A DNA stretch of 64,000 bases, taken from Albugo candida. Its lineage: Eukaryota > Oomycota > Peronosporomycetes > Albuginales. Positions 47,311 through 58,807 of this stretch are shown piece after piece. The first letter of the stretch is position 1, and every line of letters starts with the position of its first letter. The DNA is taken from contig JBDOQK010000075.1 in the NCBI GenBank assembly GCA_040437565.1, positions 1-64,000 of the forward strand, given 5' to 3'. The notes under the pieces are model-generated. The model did no database searches. It was given only the letters and a program-made list of their open reading frames with translations, and was not told the origin of the DNA. The position numbers and the translations under genes were made by a program.

Positions 47311-48647
47311 CGTTTCTCGTTTCAATTCGGATTCAGTCAAACTCATCCGTCTATCCTGTGTGTTCACTTACTGTTTGTGCACGACAATGTATGTTGTTTT
47401 CACAAAATGAATTCGTGGTTTTTTCCAGTAGTTCAGCCTGACCTTATTCTCTCATTATTTGGAGGAGGGATTCCTAGTCATTGGAAGGGTTAGTATAAAT
47501 ATCGCTTGTGTTTTTTTAATCACGCGGTGATTCATTCAATCAGTCAAGGCTTCCACTCTACGAACATACACTGTGCACGCTCTTTACGACAAAGTACGTC
47601 TTCAAAAACACTGTCGAGCTGCAGCAATACGCAACATTCAACTGTTATCGTTTGCTTCTCATACCGTTTTACACATTCTTGCGAGCAGAGTAGGACTATA
47701 CAGTTGTAGAAGCAGTGGCACACAAAAATGGCTACTCGAGTTTGATAGTCTCCCATTCTTGTTGTCAATTTGTTAAATTGATCGCTTACATTATGATCCC
47801 CGACCGTACAAAATGATGCTCGAGATTCAAAGAATGCTGCGGGTCTGGAGGGTGTTCCCGTACTTGAGACCACGTCCACGAACAAGAAATGTCTCAATTA
47901 CATCTATTACTATATGTACCTGCAAACCATTCAACTCTGCTTTCACTACTTTCAAAGTTAAATACATGAATTTTGCATCGAAGCGATACAAAAATGTGTA
48001 AGGAATACGTTCACGAGGACTGTGGCTGCCTTACGACTGACGCAACGAAAGCAAAGCTGTGAAGGTGAGTGACGGAGCTTTTGGGCATTCTCTACCAATA
48101 TGAGAGGAAGCCCGGGGTCGAGCCTGAAGTTTAGACTAATGTTTGATTCCAAGATGTGATAGATGCAATAAATAAGCGATTTGATGAAAGAGGATGCGGA
48201 ATAAGTCACTCGGATGTAGGTGACAAAGTACATTCCGTATAGCGTTATATGTCGGCAACGCATTTGTAGCGATACTTTGTATATGCACATGACAGCTTGT
48301 ATTCAATGACATACCATTCGCTCTGCAGCTTTGATACAAACAATATCAAAATTCCAGAGAAGAAAGTCTCACCCTCTGATTGTATAAAGCAGTGGATGTT
48401 CGCATGCTAAACTATAGCGAATAGGTAGAACTAAAACAAGCTGACATGAAGTGAGCAAAGTCGGATTCAACAAACGATGCCGATGGCTGCATTTCGTGAT
48501 TTTTGGTGAGGAGGTCTTGAGCTCTGATTAGAGCCTTATGAGGAATTACTGTCATGAAGATGTCTTAATTAAGGTTTATGATTTATTCATTTGGGAGCCG
48601 TCCTAGGGGTTAGGACAATCTCGGCGTCATTCAAAATTGATTGAAGT
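47311..48647. other. Intergenic, no recognised gene
   Basis: Short frames only. Nothing recognised up to the duplicated contig end at 48648. Confidence 0.5.
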
Positions 48648-49045
48648 CTTGGCTTGCTTCTCTCTAATCAAATCCACGCCTTTGCACTCTCTGTTTCCGC
48701 TTCCTTACCCTAACTTTCCCGAGTAAAATCAGGATTATTCCGCATTCCCTCATTACTCAATCCCTCAAATACAAATTTGAGTCTCTTCCAATACNNNNNN
48801 NNNNNNNNNNNNNNNNNNNNNNNNNNNNNNNNNNNNNNNNNNNNNNNNNNNNNNNNNNNNNNNNNNNNNNNNNNNNNNNNNNNNNNNNNNNNNNCTTGGC
48901 TTGCTTCTCTCTAATCAAATCCACGCCTTTGCACTCTCTGTTTGTTTCCGCTTCCTTACCCTAACTTTCCCGAGTAAAATCAGGATTATTCCGCATTCCC
49001 TCATTACTCAATCCCTCAACTACAAATTTGAGTCTCTTCCAATAC
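48648..49045. other. Gap (48795-48894) flanked by near-identical contig ends
   Basis: 48648-48794 (147 bp) repeats at 48895-49045 (151 bp). The copies differ by a 4-bp insertion (ctgtttccgc against ctgtttgtttccgc) and one substitution (cctcaaataca against cctcaactaca). The repeated DNA is the promoter and 5' leader of the gene starting at 49059. It could be an overlap of contigs from two alleles, or a true small duplication. Confidence 0.75.
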
Positions 49046-49058
49046 GCAATTTAAAGCA

Positions 49059-49772
49059 ATGCATTCCTGCGTTTGCTTTGCTTATATTTGCGTGCTATGG
49101 GGCGCAACGCTAGCGCAAAAGACACAACCAAGTTCAGACACATCGACCACAGCCACTAGTAGTGCGACCGCATCCTCTTCTTCTTCGTGCCCCCTTCAAT
49201 TCGGCTCGGTTCAATGCAGTCCAACCAGTAAATGCGGTGAACTAAATGGATTCCAATTAATTTGTGTGAATTTGGGACAACAAGACGGAGAAGAAAAGAA
49301 TCAATGCGATTGTTCTGAAGCCGATAAAGCCAAATGTCAAAATTCAACAATGCAAACAGGAGCAGTTCCTCAATATGGAGATTGTGCTAATTCGCCTTGT
49401 GCCGACTCGTACGGGTTCGTATCGAGTGACGATGACTCTAAAATATGCGCAGAAAAACTACACTGTGTGACGGAAGTCTCCTCTTCAGCCACATCGAGTT
49501 CGATCTGCCACACGTGTCGATCGTGTCTCTTGCAAAATGACAAGAAAGGCGATAAATTGGTCGGAGTGAAGCGATTTGATTGCAAGAAAATATGTCCCGA
49601 ATCAATTCTGAAACAACTAAAAGTCGATCAAAAGGAAGAGAAGACGACGTCAGAGGAAGCTGATGAGATTTCAGATAAGGAGAAAAATAAGGCCGATACA
49701 AGTGCGGGATATCGTCTGCAGCCATTTGGAATCGCACTTTTACTCATTGTGAGAATGCTATGGATATTGTAG
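49059..49772 (+). CDS. Secreted Cys-rich protein, probably GPI-anchored, 237 aa
   Basis: The ATG at 49059 starts a signal peptide (residues 1-20, ending GATLAQ). A Ser/Thr-rich linker follows (about 24-45), then a Cys-rich domain of about 130 residues with roughly 18 cysteines, including CHTCRSC. Next comes a charged Glu/Lys-rich stretch near 190-212. The last 17 residues are hydrophobic (FGIALLLIVRMLWIL) directly before the stop, as in GPI-attachment signals. It is therefore probably a cell-surface protein. No named family was recognised. The gene has no visible intron. It converges tail to tail with the dihydrolipoyl dehydrogenase gene, with 224 bp between the stops. Confidence 0.7.
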   Translation: MHSCVCFAYICVLWGATLAQKTQPSSDTSTTATSSATASSSSSCPLQFGSVQCSPTSKCGELNGFQLICVNLGQQDGEEKNQCDCSEADKAKCQNSTMQTGAVPQYGDCANSPCADSYGFVSSDDDSKICAEKLHCVTEVSSSATSSSICHTCRSCLLQNDKKGDKLVGVKRFDCKKICPESILKQLKVDQKEEKTTSEEADEISDKEKNKADTSAGYRLQPFGIALLLIVRMLWIL

Positions 49773-49996
49773 ATGTGCCCCTCAGTAGAAGCTCTTGATG
49801 TGTGTCTAGTGTGCATGTCGTTATGATCAATTTCGGTCTTTAAGTGTCATACATTGCATTTCTCCATTCACAGCTTTTCACTTTTCATTATAAAGCACAG
49901 ACATCCAAACATTTCAGCCAATCCTATCGCATGGTTCTGATAATCATCCAATCACATTTGTATAAATAACATTATACCCAATCAGAACAAGTCATC

Positions 49997-51481
49997 TTAG
50001 AAATTAATGGGTTTATCGTATGCAGCATTACACGCTTCCTTCAGCGCTTCACTGAGCGTTGGATGTGCGTGACACGTTCGCCCGATATCTTCACTCGCTG
50101 CACCATACTCCAGACCAAGCACCCCCTCTGCTATCATTTCCCCTGCATTGCTTGTCATAATATGAATTCCAAGAATACGATCGTTATCCTTCTGCGCGAG
50201 GACTTTGACAAATCCATCTGTTTCACCAACCGCACGCGCACGAGAATTTGCAATCATTGGGAATTTGCCGACATTGTATGAAATTCCTTCCTCTTTCAGC
50301 TGTTCTTCCGTTTTCCCAACACAAGCGACTTCAGGATGAGTATAAATGACACCTGGAATCGCATTGTAGTTCACATGCCCGTGTTTTCCCAACATGATTT
50401 CAACAGCTGCAATTCCTTCTTCTTCGGCCTTGTGAGCCAACATGGGACCAGCAATCACATCACCAATCGCATAGATACTGGGAATCGCAGTTCGAAAGTG
50501 ATCATCGACTTGAATTCGTCCCATTTTATCAGTTTGGATTCCCATACTCTCGAGTCCCAACCCATTCGTAAACGGTCGACGTCCAGTGGCTACCAGGACG
50601 ACGTCACACTCCATGGTGGTCTCATTCCCTCCTTTCGCGTCTTCCATTGTGATTGTGACATTGTCTCCATCCACTTTGGTCGAGGTCACTTTGGTCGCAA
50701 ATTTGAACTTTAAACCTTGTTTTTGCAATGTTTTTGCAAACTCTCGCCCTAATTCCATGTCAAGACCAGGACACACATGATTCAAGTACTCGACCACAGT
50801 GACGTTTGCACCCAAACGTCTGTAGACGGATCCAAGCTCTAAACCAATAACTCCTGCACCCACCACAACCATCTCTTTGGGAATGCTTTTCAGCACCAGG
50901 GCACCTGTCGAATCCACAATTTTTCCTTTTTCATTGTCTACTGGGCACGGAGGCAATGGTGACACCTCTGATCCTGTAGCAATAAGAATATTCTTGGCGG
51001 TGATGGTCTCATTGCCTTTCGATTCGTCCGACAATGCCACAGAAACTTGATTCTTGGCAACGATTTTCCCATGACCTTTGATGTACGCCACCTTATTTTT
51101 CTTAAAAAGTCCTTCGATACCGCTCGTAAGGACTTTGACTGATTTTTCTTTGGCTTTCATCATTTTCCCGAAATTTAAGCGGAGATCAGAGACTTCGATT
51201 CCAATGCTTTTGAAATCGTGCTGAGCGGTATGGAATAAATGCGAAGAGTGGAGAAGGGCTTTGGATGGAATACAGCCGACATTGAGACAAGTTCCACCAA
51301 GTGAACCACGAGATTCGATGCAAGCGGTTTTCATTCCTAATTGAGCAGCTTTGATAGCAGCTACGTAGCCTCCAGGTCCACCGCCAATGACAACGAGGTC
51401 ATACTCGGATGAATTGGCAAAGAAACGACATTGGAGAGCGTTTGCGCGATGAAGAAAAAGAGGTCGCGGATTTCGAAGCAT
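49997..51481 (-). CDS. Dihydrolipoyl dehydrogenase, mitochondrial (E3)
   Basis: This flavoprotein reoxidises dihydrolipoamide with NAD+ in the pyruvate, 2-oxoglutarate and branched-chain dehydrogenase complexes and in the glycine cleavage system. The 494-aa frame is complete and of family length. The first 25 residues are Arg-rich without acidic residues, as in a mitochondrial presequence. FAD-binding GGGPGG lies at 33-38. The redox disulfide motif [13 protein letters not shown] has Cys65 and Cys70. The NAD-binding GAGVIG lies at 208-213, the second FAD contact SIYAIGD near 335-341, and the C-terminal catalytic dyad in HAHPTLSEA (His473, Glu478). No intron. It is divergent from the gene at 51622. 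Confidence 0.97.
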   Translation of the reverse strand: MLRNPRPLFLHRANALQCRFFANSSEYDLVVIGGGPGGYVAAIKAAQLGMKTACIESRGSLGGTCLNVGCIPSKALLHSSHLFHTAQHDFKSIGIEVSDLRLNFGKMMKAKEKSVKVLTSGIEGLFKKNKVAYIKGHGKIVAKNQVSVALSDESKGNETITAKNILIATGSEVSPLPPCPVDNEKGKIVDSTGALVLKSIPKEMVVVGAGVIGLELGSVYRRLGANVTVVEYLNHVCPGLDMELGREFAKTLQKQGLKFKFATKVTSTKVDGDNVTITMEDAKGGNETTMECDVVLVATGRRPFTNGLGLESMGIQTDKMGRIQVDDHFRTAIPSIYAIGDVIAGPMLAHKAEEEGIAAVEIMLGKHGHVNYNAIPGVIYTHPEVACVGKTEEQLKEEGISYNVGKFPMIANSRARAVGETDGFVKVLAQKDNDRILGIHIMTSNAGEMIAEGVLGLEYGAASEDIGRTCHAHPTLSEALKEACNAAYDKPINF

Positions 51482-51621
51482 TATTTACCACACGATGAGA
51501 ATCGTACTTAGTGGAGAGAGAAGGATGCGATTAAAAAGAATACAAAATACAATTGAGAACTACAAAGGACGCCTGATGTTCTATTACCTGAAATAACGTA
51601 CTGTACATTAAGAGAGCCAAA
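51482..51621. promoter_or_regulatory. Shared bidirectional promoter region, 140 bp
   Basis: The dihydrolipoyl dehydrogenase gene (minus) and the propeller-like gene (plus) start head to head with only 140 bp between their ATG codons. Both promoters must lie here or in the coding ends. No named element was identified. Confidence 0.55.
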
Positions 51622-53305
51622 ATGAATGAGCGGATCAATGTGCTTTACACGTTCGATGATTACGTGTTTGCAGGGACGGAAAGCGGGCGCATATATCGTT
51701 GGAAAGTACAAATTAATTCTGAACAATACAGCGGCAACATATTGGATACTGCTAAAGGTATCACACACCTCGCACCGAAGAAAATTAGTGATGTGGCACA
51801 ATGGCAGATCCAGCCATGTTTTACAGCAATTAGTGTAAGCAGACTCCTTTTATTCGTACTGNNNNNNNNNNNNNNNNNNNNNNNNNNNNNNNNNNNNNNN
51901 NNNNNNNNNNNNNNNNNNNNNNNNNNNNNNNNNNNNNNNNNNNNNNNNNNNNNNNNNNNNNACGTGTTTGCAGGGACGGAAAGCGGGCGCATATATCGTT
52001 GGAAAGTACAAATTAATTCTGAACAATACAGCGGCAACATATTGGATACTGCTAAAGGTATCACACACCTCGCACCGAAGAAAATTAGTGATGTGGCACA
52101 ATGGCAGATCCAGCCATGTTTTACAGCAATTAGTGTAAGCAGACTCCTTTTATTCGTACTGCAAAGGTACTGACAACGTTACTCCTCTTTCAGGCTCTAC
52201 ATGGAACTCGAAACAATCGACTCATTTATCCAAAATCGAGACAGCCCGTACCCTCTTTGAATCTCGCAATCGGGACAGTGAGTGGCGACTTTTTCATCTA
52301 CCGAGGAGACATTCTCTTGCAACATATGCGGCTCGGTAGTTATGTCCGTGAAATTTGCAGTCATAAAAGTGAGTTTATCATTGGCGATATAATGGGCTTT
52401 ATGTATGCAGTGACAACCACTGGTTTATCGTATAAGGTTTCCCAGTAAATTGACTTGCAGAATGTATAGAAACTGAACCGAAAGTATACAAATTAGAGAT
52501 TTATCGCAATATCAGAAGGAGAGAAAACAGTCAAGTCCTTGAGGACAGAACCGAGCACAGCCGCACTTGAAAGCTTTCGGATGCTGGATGTTGAGCGTAC
52601 AGAGTCGACATACGTTGCTGCAAGCATGAATTCGAATGAATTAGTTTTGACGCATCAGGGACAAATATGCTCCATCATTCATTGCCCAGATCCCATCATC
52701 TCACTCTGTTGCCTGACCGAAGAAAACGCGACGTGTGATGTACTTTTAGCGGCGACAAAAAAAGGGTTTGTGCTTGATTTATCACCGACATACTTTTATT
52801 GCACTGAGATGACTCTGTAAGTGGTATTTATCAGCTCGTGACGGAGAAATCGAAACGTGGTTCAAGCCGTTCAGATTCTAATGACTTTCACCTTCATTTG
52901 GCTCACTTTACAGAGGTATTGACGTACTTGATCACAGAAGCCTTGGTAGTAATCAACTTGGATTTTCAGATGGATTTTCTCGTGAAAGAGATTACGAGTG
53001 TCGACTTGATCGAGGAACAACAGAGAAAGAAGATGTACTGGATTTGTCTTGGATTTGGAGGGAATGTTGCTTTCATGTGCGAACGAGATGTGATTTACAA
53101 GTGGCGTTCTGTATCACCGCACGATGATATCGACCGACCAATAAGCCTTGCTCAAGTCTCATTTCATCAACAGAACGCGGTCACCATTCTTCTCGCTTCA
53201 CGTGATACGATAATTGGCACAGAGATTGAGATTGATACTTTGGAAGCCACACAACCGCACGAGAAGAATGATGAAGTGCTTGCAGGAGTAGGGAAAGCCC
53301 CCTAG
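51622..53305 (+). CDS. Spliced beta-propeller-like protein of unknown role
   Basis: The ATG at 51622 opens a frame with propeller-blade-like repeats: VFAGTESGRIYRWKV, then LNLAIGTVSGDFFIYRG, then FIIGDIMGFMYAV, and DVLLAATKKGFVLDL. These resemble WD40 or FG-GAP type blades. One intron is clear: GTAAGC at 52135 to CTCTTTCAG at 52193 (59 nt). At least two more are likely, with donors near 52437 and 52818 and acceptors near 52515 and 52912 or 52936. The last exon frame ends at 53305, with GNVAFMCERDVIYKWRSV near 53070-53120. The gap at 51862-51961 sits inside exon 1, flanked by 200 bp of identical sequence that should be counted once. Exon joins are inference. Confidence 0.55.
51662..52161. other. 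Gap (51862-51961) flanked by 200-bp identical contig ends
   Basis: 51662-51861 is identical to 51962-52161. The repeat covers most of exon 1 and the start of intron 1 of the propeller-like gene. Read literally, it would give an apparent in-frame duplication of the protein. Confidence 0.85.
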
Positions 53306-53992
53306 AGTTTGAGTGATTTGAGAAGAATCTCTCAATCTCCAGGAAATGGTGTTATCTATGGATCTGTTCATCCTGTTCAATGGACAGACGATATGTGGAA
53401 TTGACGATGGATGAGTGGTACGATAGAATTGTCTGTTGATGGAAATCAATTCGTAAAGAGTGCAGCGCTCTTTCTTCCTTTCCCATTCTCATCTCTGTAA
53501 AATGGCTTCAATACTCAATGCTGAAAGACTAATTATTTGTCACGTTCGAGGAAGAAACGATCTGACTGAATCGTCGGAAGAAGACTCGGCAACCATCCTC
53601 CATTGAACACGATAGTGCTACCCGAAGATGGATAGCAGCCTATATGCATTGAGCAGTAAGACACGAGACCCATCGCAAAGTAACGAGATTTGCAGGAGAT
53701 ATATGCTGATGTCGAGTTTAGTGAGCGTTTGTCGAACACTCCATTTGCCGTACCCACACTATAGCAACATCAAAGTGGAATAAGGATTTGCGATTCCAAT
53801 GCATGGCGCACAAGCCCGGTCTTGATGCTACTTCTATTCGCATTGAATGTCCTAAGCCTTAAGTATCAGTCCTCATAGAATCGTCATGATTGCAACTTAA
53901 CTGTATGATATGCTCTTAAGCGAGTGACAATACCGATGGCTGAGATTGTGTTCAAGAGCGTTGCTTATTGAGAAATATATAAAAGAAACTAG
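53306..53992. other. 3' flank of the propeller-like gene
   Basis: The part up to about 53450 is duplicated, diverged, at 59.0-59.17 kb, so it belongs to the same duplicated segment and may include the 3' UTR or last coding exon. The remainder shows no gene. Confidence 0.5.
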
Positions 53993-54784
53993 CTATTCAT
54001 TCATAGTAGCGTTTAATTTCGCATAAGAATCATCACTATACAGCGAGCGCGAATATCGATGAAATGGTTGACTTGTTTTGAACGTCACTTCGTGCATTAT
54101 GTGATCACTTTGTAGCTCTCTACGCATCGAGAACGAGAGCTTCTTCAGAATTGATACACCAAGAAATATTTCATCTTCATCTCCAAAGTACACTTCGTAA
54201 TGTTCAACACGTACTTTCACCGGCCCAATAAACGACAGAAGTAGATACTTGTTCGCGTCTAACCCAACCCATTCCTCGGGTAGGATTCTACGGGGAAATT
54301 TCGAAAGCTGGGAACTTTTTATGCTGGTTTTGAACTTTCCTGAAACACTCGTTTGTTCTTCCGACACGCCTTTTTGATACGATACAATACTAACCTGGAC
54401 TTTCCATTGGTTCTGAATTATTGAAGCGTATGTAGCAAATGGAGAGTCCTCCGAACGCTCCAATTCTGAGGAAATTTTGAGCGTACCAATTCCATTATAG
54501 GTGTTGAATTGTAGGTATCGGTAGTTCGTACTTGCATATTTGCCCTCGATAGTTCTGGCGATGATGTCCGCAAGGGTCCGACGAGTATTGTGGTTGCAAT
54601 TGTACTCTGTATGATTCGTGATCGGATCTAAAAGCTTGCTTGGGGAAATTTGAATTCCGGTCGAAGCAAATGGGCTTGGGATACATATAGTAGGAATCAC
54701 GAAATCTCTCTCAGATCTAGGTATTTGTGCATTTGACGAGAAGCTTCCTAGTGCAATAAGGTATGGGACTCGAAGTACCTTCAT
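53993..54784 (-). CDS. Small secreted protein, family member 1, 263 aa
   Basis: The ATG at 54784 begins a signal peptide (MKVLRVPYLIALGSFSSNAQ). The mature part is about 243 residues with only two cysteines, rich in Ser and beta-type sequence. No known domain was recognised. It shares a diffuse pattern with the protein at 62880-63596: a similar leader (MKxLRxxY) and a C-terminal block FLGVSILKKLSFSMRR against VLGRSALKQMSLTLLR, at the same distance from the end. They are probably distant paralogues. Secretion and family expansion in this pathogen suggest an effector or apoplastic protein, which is inference. No RxLR, CHxC or LFLAK motif. Confidence 0.6.
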   Translation of the reverse strand: MKVLRVPYLIALGSFSSNAQIPRSERDFVIPTICIPSPFASTGIQISPSKLLDPITNHTEYNCNHNTRRTLADIIARTIEGKYASTNYRYLQFNTYNGIGTLKISSELERSEDSPFATYASIIQNQWKVQVSIVSYQKGVSEEQTSVSGKFKTSIKSSQLSKFPRRILPEEWVGLDANKYLLLSFIGPVKVRVEHYEVYFGDEDEIFLGVSILKKLSFSMRRELQSDHIMHEVTFKTSQPFHRYSRSLYSDDSYAKLNATMNE

Positions 54785-57299
54785 ATTGCTTGGGTGATAG
54801 CGAACTGTGAAGTAAAATTGAATGTGAACAAGCAGTGGCTGCGAGAAGGAGACGGTTCAGCACACACGTCACCATAACAATGAGATGACGTATCGTTCAT
54901 GTCTCAACTTTATTTCAGGTGAGCTGATCTATTTATCATGTTATTGAACACATTCCATTTCGAATAAAAGCTCATAGTTTAATTCAGACAAAATTGACAG
55001 AATGCAGCTAATTTAAAAGATTTTTTAGTGATATCTTCCACGCAATATGTCGTATATTTGCGATTGGATTTAAGTAGGTTGGGTTTTAACCCAAATCGTC
55101 CTCATTTCTATAGCATTAGCCTTTTTGACGAAATAGAGCTTTTCCATTTGCTTGCTAGCGATTCTATTGTCGCGTAATGTAATTGTTGCTTTAACATTGA
55201 TTAGAAAAGTAATAAAGATTTTCGTCAAATTATCCGAAGACCAGGACGGTATCATCCTTCGGTTGTAAGAGACCGATGTACAGTTATGAGGAGTATGAAG
55301 AAAGATTAAAAGTCACAACCATATCTTTCGGTAGAAAAACGTTTAAGATGTAAACCATCGCATTCGACCTCGAAACGTTTTAGTGACGTGTCACTTTGTT
55401 TACTCTCTTCCGCTCTTCCGCTCTTCCGTGCTTTGGCGTGTTGGATCAAGCGCGATCAGACAGCCAACCATACATTTCTGACCATAATTTACGAGATAAC
55501 TCGATGACACTACCTTGTGAAGCGAATCGGGATAGAAATTGCAATAGAGGCTGAAAAAAGTCCGCAAGGATCTCTTCAGCTAATTTCGCGTTTTGCTTGA
55601 TGCTGCTTGTACGAGATACTGCAATTTGGCTACGCTGCCGGTTGTCGGCGGGAAAAGGAAACCAGAGTGGATCCATATGCCCATTGCTACCATCTTACTA
55701 GAGCTTCTACAATGGGATGATAAGTTAGTAAACTATACGCTATCGGCGAAATCCAATACTGCAAACGACCTACTTTTGACCCCTTCGTCCGCCTTGAATT
55801 GTGTCCTAGCTCAACTCATTTGTCGGCACCTTGTTTCGACTGCTGTTTAAGTCCATTCTTATTCCTTATGCGCTGGAAAAACGCTTCTCGAGTTCCGTTT
55901 GTCACGAAAGCTGGTGTTAGAGTCTCTTGCTTCTTAAGGAACTGAAGAAACCTGGTAACCGATGAAACTCTATAAATCGTTGCTTCATCAGATCACAAAG
56001 GTTACAAATAAAAAAAGCTTTCTCTGATAATATTTTCTTATCTCAAAATATAAGAATTAGTACGTTATTTAAAACACTGGATTATAAATTGTATAGGTCT
56101 ATATATGACACCTGGAAGCCTATGGATAAAATGTCGGTTATCACACCCGGCGATATCCGTATCTCTGTCGCTTTGTCTGTGACATTTAATTGGAGCATAT
56201 TCAGCCAATACGGTGGGCAACTTCCTCTGCACTCTTTGACCGGAAGTGTATCTAATCGTGCATTCCTGAGATGAGTACTTGGTTTTGGTGTGCTGAGTCG
56301 GTCACATTATATCCCTTGAAAGCAGACCCGTTGCTGTATGTCGTAAAGATAGTATGTACACTTTGTCTACCTGTCGTGCGCCAGCGAGTGCTTCATCATC
56401 CTCCATTCGCTGTCCAAAGATGGTACGGTAGATCATGGCTGCGTGTATGATCAGGTGACTTCTGTTTCTAACAGAATCTTTTCACTGCTATGACTTGGAA
56501 TGAAGTCTTAATTTTCAAGTTTCCTTGATCAGAATACTATCAAGTCAATATTTACTTTTGCTCCGAAAAGCTTTCAAGAATGACACACTAGAAACTCTTA
56601 TACTCTGTCAAATCCCACATCACTATCACTGCAATACCTCTGAGCGATCATCATGGAGATGCCTTGATTTAATCCTGTCTGTTTGGCCGTTAGGTGCCAC
56701 TTTGTTGGATTCCAATATTCTGCACTGAAATATTCTTCAGATGAGCTTCGCGCCCACCGTCAGCATCATTCTTCTTTTCCATTACTCAGTATGAGAAGGC
56801 TTCTCCTTGATCACAAGCAGATATCCTTCTAGCAACTGGCTCTTCCGAACTCTGCACAGTAGACGTCGATACTTTCTTTGCTCAAGTCGATTTATAAACC
56901 TGCCACCGTGTGTGTTACAATTCGCGTCAATCTAATTGCAAACTTTCATCATGGCTATCACTCCTACACAAATTCGTACGTTGTGACTTCGTAGACTGCA
57001 TACTGCTTCAAGAATTCACGAACTTTGTCTTTCTTTCTGAGTTACAAGGTGTCTCTTGGATGAAAGGTAGATGAAAGCCTAAACGGCGATGGTACCCGGT
57101 ACAAGCTAGACATATTAAGACTGTTGGAATTCGATCGTTTAATATCGCCGTTTTGGCGTCCCGAAAGTCCTACGTGATGCAGCGATTAGCGCTGGTCATT
57201 ACTCTCGAAATGAGTCGCTGACTTCGGGCATTTTTCATACTGGATACAGGAATACGAGAAGTAGTAGCAGTGCCAGCGAGAGGAGTGGGCTTTACGAAA
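54785..57299. other. Intergenic, no firmly recognised gene
   Basis: Between 55440 and 55850 both strands carry protein-like frames. The minus-strand ATG frame 55446-55676 is helical (KLAEEILADFFQPLLQFLSR). The plus-strand frame 55593-55850 has no ATG and contains ILLELLQWDDKLVNYTLS. The latter faintly recalls RIH-type helical repeats of IP3-receptor-like proteins, so a fragment of such a gene is possible. Nothing else recognised. Confidence 0.35.
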
Positions 57300-57329
57300 A
57301 AAACATTCAATCATCTTTTGAGTGCGAAG

Positions 57330-58800
57330 TGCCTACCTTTTTACAGGTTATGATCCCAAAGCCTGGAACTACAGAAAAGAACCCAGCACCGTCAACAGCA
57401 GTTCACACAAGGGCATCGCCAGCGCGTGGCGCCTCACCAGCTCGCGAAAAGAGCTCTTCAACCGATGACAAGATCCTCACGACCCTCACCGCTCTGTCCG
57501 AAGGCATGACGAACATGAGAGGATGCTGGGCGCCTTCGAGAGCGGAATGTTCGCATCGGCGTTAGGTGCAAACATGCGCGCCAATCCGATGACCGTCGAT
57601 ACACTCATGGACTCGCCCGAGCAGAAGAGAGGACGTTTGCCTCACTGGCCCCGCCGCGCAGACAAACGCCGATGTACCAGCACGGACAAGCTCGAGCTCC
57701 GACAACCGCCGCGGCACCGCGTCCAGCAGGAGGAGCACCCGCAGAACAAATACACGCGACGTAGGATTTCTTCACGACGCTGAATGCAAGACATAGGAAG
57801 CTGACGATTCGGAAGTTTGACGGAACTGAGCTTACTAAGGGACATGGGTCCGGCTTTTTCGATTGAGGCCACACGTTCTTGCACGCCTTGAACCTCGCCG
57901 AGTCCACATGCTGTTTCAGGTAGAGTGAAGTCGTCATGGTCTACCTGCTCGACGACCACCTCAGCAGCACGACTGAGCGGTACTACCGCAAGCAGGTAGA
58001 CACGTCATGGAACCAGAGGCCGACGCTCGACTACGTCATGTGTCAGCTTTTCGCAACATTTAAGACGACGACCGAGGCTAGCCAGGTTATGAAACTTTTC
58101 ATGCCGAAGAATGACTCGAAGCGCACGTGGGTTGAGCGTTTGCTCTACACGGTTGCTGTCAGCGACGCGGGCGGAGCGCGGACTCGCTTGTTTCGGACAT
58201 CATCGTCCACGACGCTTCACCTGAGCTGATGAACGTCATACGAGCCAAGTACGACCCGACGCGTATCGACTACCTACGGAATGCTGAAGAGCTGGCGCAC
58301 TTCGCGCAGTCAATCGAGCTCGGCGGTGGCGCGGTCGGACGTGAAGTCGTCGCTTCGCATATCAGCACGAAGAGGAAGGAAACCCATAAATGTTACGTCT
58401 TCGGGAAGTAGTACACGTTCAAGCTGACTGCCGTGCAAAAGAAAGAAGCCGCAGGAGAAGGAATAACATGGAAACGGGAGTGGCGACATGGTCCTAGCGA
58501 TGACGGGAAAAAAGACAAGAGTAAGAGTGACGCACACACAGCGCCAAGAAAAGCAAGCGCGGTATGGTTCTCGCAGTCCCCGACGCAGGTGACAGCGGCA
58601 CGAGTGGGCATCTCGTGAACGACAAAACGTTGCTGATTGAATCAGCCAAATGCATCAAGGAGATCGCCATGGCTGATAGTGAATCTTTGCACCTGACCCG
58701 AGTTGGCAGCGTGCGGCTGAAGGTCATAGCGCGCGGTGTCCAGAGCACAGTGACGCTTACGGACGTACATCTAGTGCCTCGAAAATACTCGCGTTCATGG
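57330..58800 (+). mobile_element. Copia-like LTR retrotransposon fossil (gag and protease part)
   Basis: A markedly GC-rich stretch against AT-rich surroundings. Its frames resemble the 5' half of Copia polyproteins: a gag-like part near 57.94-58.4 kb (WVERLLYTVAVSD is typical of the oomycete Copia gag) and a protease-like region near 58.57-58.8 kb, with the usual LTRVGSVRLK and VTLTDVHLVP pattern after the active-site area. No integrase, reverse transcriptase or LTRs are seen. It is truncated and broken in several places. The right boundary at about 58800 is sharp. Confidence 0.65.
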
Positions 58801-58807
58801 GCGAACG

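Noticed and set aside
49156-49816. Minus-strand frames under the Cys-rich gene
   Set aside because: They are antisense shadows of a plus-strand gene with a signal peptide, Cys-rich domain and hydrophobic tail.
55446-55850. Overlapping protein-like frames on both strands (helical minus frame; plus frame with LLELLQWDD)
   Set aside because: Neither has a clear start, neighbour exon or family match, and both cannot be real. Left as unassigned.
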